Source of the DNA: Clostridiales bacterium | Lineage (GTDB): Bacteria > Bacillota > Clostridia > Christensenellales > Aristaeellaceae | Length of the DNA stretch: 32,960 bases | Direction of reading: 5' to 3' | Assembly (NCBI GenBank): GCA_015056265.1 | Contig: SVGR01000014.1 | Span: forward strand, 1-32,960 | Shown: in pieces, positions 30,722-32,960 of the stretch | Layout of the letters: each line of letters begins with the position of its first letter | Numbering within the stretch: position 1 is the first letter of the stretch | Program-made: the position numbers and the translations under genes | The notes under the pieces: model-generated | The model's input: the letters and a program-made list of their open reading frames with translations, nothing else | Database searches by the model: none | Told to the model about the DNA's origin: nothing

Positions 30722-32167
30722 ATGAAACGATTGCTGATCCTTTGCCTGTGTTTGGCGCTGCTGCCGGTGACGGCATTTATGGAAGGGGAGATCATGGTGT
30801 TCGACACCCCTGCCCTCAGCGGCAAGAATGCCCGGCAGATGCTGAAAAACCCTGACCGCGGCTTCCGCATCGAAAATTACATGAATGTGGATTCCGGCCG
30901 CAACGGCCTGCAGTCCTATACGGTGCACGGGGATTATTTGGGGCCGAATATGGGCGAGGACGCCATCGGCGCGCTGATGAACCGGCTGTACGATTACAAT
31001 GTGGAATCCCCCACGGTTTCCCAGATGTATTTCTATCTGACGGAATATCGGGATCGGGATCTGGATCAGACGGCCTTTGACAACATGAACGCCTTCTTCC
31101 AGGCGTGCCGTCAGCAGAAGATCACCCTGGCCCTGCGTTTTGCCTACATCGTCACCCAAGGCCAGGAAGCCAAGCAGGAGCCCTCCCTGGAACAGATGCT
31201 CAGGCACATGGAGCAGCTAAAGCCCCTGCTGGCGGAAAACCGGGACGTGCTTTTCTGCCTGGAGGCCGGCTTCTTCGGCGAGTGGGGCGAGCAATCGGGC
31301 ATTGCCCATTGGCGGGGCGAAGGCAAGGTGGATGAAATCATGAACGCCATCGTGCGTATGTGCCCCGCGGATCTGCCCATCGTGGTGCGCTATGACTGGG
31401 TGCGCCAGGAAACCGCCGCTACGATGCGCCATCGGGTGGGCTATCATGACGATTACATCGTGGGCTTCTCCCACGCCTGGAGTTTTGGCTCCACTTGGGA
31501 TTCCGAGGATTTCCAACGGGTGCAGAAGAATTGTGAACGGGTGCTGATGGAAGGCGAAATGCCCTGGGCGCAGCAGTGCCCGGATATGGATCCCTGGGCC
31601 GTGGTCAAATACACCCACGATCTGCATTTCACCGCTTTGAGCTGCTATCATAATTACCGGGAGGGCGGCGGCAAGTGGATTCTCTGGCAGGCCAGAGAAC
31701 TGGAAGCCACCCCCGAAACCCTGGCCCAGCACGGCCTTTCCGTGCCCTATGACGCCTGGTTTCAGGATCTGAAGGGACAGCCGCTCAAGCGCACGCTCTT
31801 CGATTACGTCCGGGATTTCCTGGGCTATCACATTCAGGCTTCCGATGCCAAGGCATCCATTCAGGATAGCAAGGTACGTCTTTCTTTAAATCTTACCAAT
31901 TACGGCTTTGCGGCGCCCCTGGCCCTGGAGGATATTGAGGCGGTGCTGGTGAATGAAGCCGGGGAAATCGTATCCCGTGCCTCCCTGTGCACGCTGAACA
32001 AGCTGACCGCAGGGGAAAGCCTTACTTGCACGGCGGCGCTGGATTTGCCCGATGGGGGCGCATACCGGCTGGGGGTGTATATCCACAATCATGCCGGCAC
32101 CGGCGCCAAGATGGCCAATGATATTCCCTTTGAAAACGGTGTGAACATTCTGGGCGAGGTGCAATAA
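30722..32167 (+). CDS. DUF4874/DUF4832-type exported protein, copy 1
   Basis: This 481-residue protein has a signal peptide (about 1-18). The N-terminal part matches DUF4874: KNPDRGFR (42-49), YFYLTEYRDRDLDQ and ITLALRFAYIV. The central and C-terminal part matches DUF4832: CLEAGFFGEWGE (179-190, with E181, E187 and E190) and PIVVRYDW, followed by YHDDYIVGFSHAWSFGSTWD. A final beta domain (about 375-481) ends the protein. The sequence pattern suggests a TIM barrel like those of clan GH-A hydrolases, and the acidic residues of FFGEWGE are candidates for catalysis, but no activity is known to me. A paralog follows 34 bases after its stop. Confidence 0.75.
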   Translation: MKRLLILCLCLALLPVTAFMEGEIMVFDTPALSGKNARQMLKNPDRGFRIENYMNVDSGRNGLQSYTVHGDYLGPNMGEDAIGALMNRLYDYNVESPTVSQMYFYLTEYRDRDLDQTAFDNMNAFFQACRQQKITLALRFAYIVTQGQEAKQEPSLEQMLRHMEQLKPLLAENRDVLFCLEAGFFGEWGEQSGIAHWRGEGKVDEIMNAIVRMCPADLPIVVRYDWVRQETAATMRHRVGYHDDYIVGFSHAWSFGSTWDSEDFQRVQKNCERVLMEGEMPWAQQCPDMDPWAVVKYTHDLHFTALSCYHNYREGGGKWILWQARELEATPETLAQHGLSVPYDAWFQDLKGQPLKRTLFDYVRDFLGYHIQASDAKASIQDSKVRLSLNLTNYGFAAPLALEDIEAVLVNEAGEIVSRASLCTLNKLTAGESLTCTAALDLPDGGAYRLGVYIHNHAGTGAKMANDIPFENGVNILGEVQ

Positions 32168-32201
32168 AGCGCCTTGAATGATAATGACAGGAGGAAAAAA
32201 C

Positions 32202-32960
32202 ATGAAAAAATGTGTTATTCTTTTTCTGACTGCCGTGATGCTGCTGGGCGTGATCCCTGCGCAGGCGGAGACCATCACCTTTGAAACCCCTGCGCTTTGC
32301 GGCGATAGCTATCTCCAGATGCTGAAGAACCCCAACCGTGGTTTCCGGCTGGAAACCTACATGAGCGTGGGCAGCGGCAAGTATACCCCCCAGATGTACA
32401 CCCAGGACGGCGATTACAAGGGCGCAGACGCCGGTACCGACGCCGCCTCCTGGCTGATCAGGTTTGTAAACGATTACCAGCCTGAATCCCCCGTGGTGGC
32501 CCAGGTATATTTCTATTTGACCGAATACCGGGACAGGGACCTGGATCAGGTGGCTGTTGACAACATGAATGAATATTTCCAGCTTTGCCGGGAACTGGGC
32601 ATCACTGTGGCTCTGCGCTTTGCCTATGTGTTTAATCAGTTCCAGGAAGCCAAGCAGGATGCGGTGAGCCTGACCCAGATGCTCAGGCATATGGAGCAGC
32701 TCAAGCCCGTTCTGGCGGCGAACCGGGACGTGATTTTCTGCCTGGAAGGCGGCTTCTTCGGTGAATGGGGTGAAAACAGCGGTGATTCGCCCTGGGTGCG
32801 CCGGGGCGAGGTGGGCGCTATCATGAATGCCGCGGTGCGTATGTGCCCCGAGGATCTGCCCATCGTAGTGCGCTATGACTGGGTGCGTGAAAAGATTACT
32901 TCCACCCTGCGGCATCGGGTGGGCTATCATGACGACTATATCGTAGGCGTTTCCCACGGC
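32202..32960 (+). CDS. DUF4874/DUF4832-type exported protein, copy 2 (partial)
   Basis: The frame opens at ATG 32202 with ACAGGAGGAAAAAAC upstream and runs 253 codons to the window edge without a stop. A signal peptide ends AQA/ET at about residues 22/23. The body parallels copy 1 almost block for block: KNPNRGFRLETYM, YFYLTEYRDRDLDQ, QMLRHMEQLKPVLAANRDV, CLEGGFFGEWGE, VVRYDWVR and HRVGYHDDYIVGVSHG. It is therefore a tandem duplicate. The C-terminal half lies outside the window. Confidence 0.8.
   Translation, partial: MKKCVILFLTAVMLLGVIPAQAETITFETPALCGDSYLQMLKNPNRGFRLETYMSVGSGKYTPQMYTQDGDYKGADAGTDAASWLIRFVNDYQPESPVVAQVYFYLTEYRDRDLDQVAVDNMNEYFQLCRELGITVALRFAYVFNQFQEAKQDAVSLTQMLRHMEQLKPVLAANRDVIFCLEGGFFGEWGENSGDSPWVRRGEVGAIMNAAVRMCPEDLPIVVRYDWVREKITSTLRHRVGYHDDYIVGVSHG

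Overview
The window reads as part of a Bacillota (Clostridia-like) chromosome, probably from an anaerobic gut or rumen commensal. The reasons are a Gram-positive style translation/secretion cluster, strong purine-rich Shine-Dalgarno sites, and a long run of CUT1 carbohydrate ABC transporter genes accompanied by YIP1, DUF5696 and DUF4832 families, a combination I know from Paenibacillus and uncultured Clostridia. The lineage is an inference; there is no rRNA in the window.

Region 1 (1-2785) is housekeeping: the 3' end of tuf, then rpmG, secE, nusG, rplK and rplA, all on the + strand. Both rplK and rplA are preceded by a short element that copies the ribosomal protein L1 binding site of 23S rRNA. 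The cluster stops after rplA at a strong terminator, and the usual rplJ-rplL do not follow.

Region 2 (2939-8945) is a six-gene + strand operon with very tight spacing: GH27 alpha-galactosidase-like hydrolase, exonuclease III, M20 amidohydrolase, exported PIG-L/LmbE-type deacetylase, ketopantoate-reductase-like oxidoreductase and a HIT-family protein. It ends at a bidirectional terminator.

Region 3 (8977-32960) is a carbohydrate acquisition locus. A PocR-AraC regulator (- strand) diverges from three paralogous substrate-binding protein genes (SBP1-3), each with its own promoter. SBP1 and SBP3 are each followed by a secreted protein built from a repeated ~190-residue module (two copies in a 636-residue protein, four in an 1155-residue protein). 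From SBP3 onward the genes form one very long operon: SBP3, the four-module protein, two permeases, a large substrate-binding protein with extra N-terminal domains, two more permeases, a membrane-anchored NHL/TPR protein, a YIP1 membrane protein, a DUF5696 protein and two tandem DUF4832 proteins, the last cut by the window end. No transporter ATPase and no classical glycoside hydrolase is in this locus; a shared MsmX-type ATPase elsewhere is the likely partner.

The most interesting material is the six-copy secreted module next to the binding proteins; the three SBPs that seem to serve one permease pair; the conserved promoter form TTTMTAY-N20-TATAAT upstream of the SBPs; hairpins that start at SBP stop codons; and the NHL/TPR-YIP1-DUF5696-DUF4832 block, which may be an uncharacterised surface glycan-processing system.
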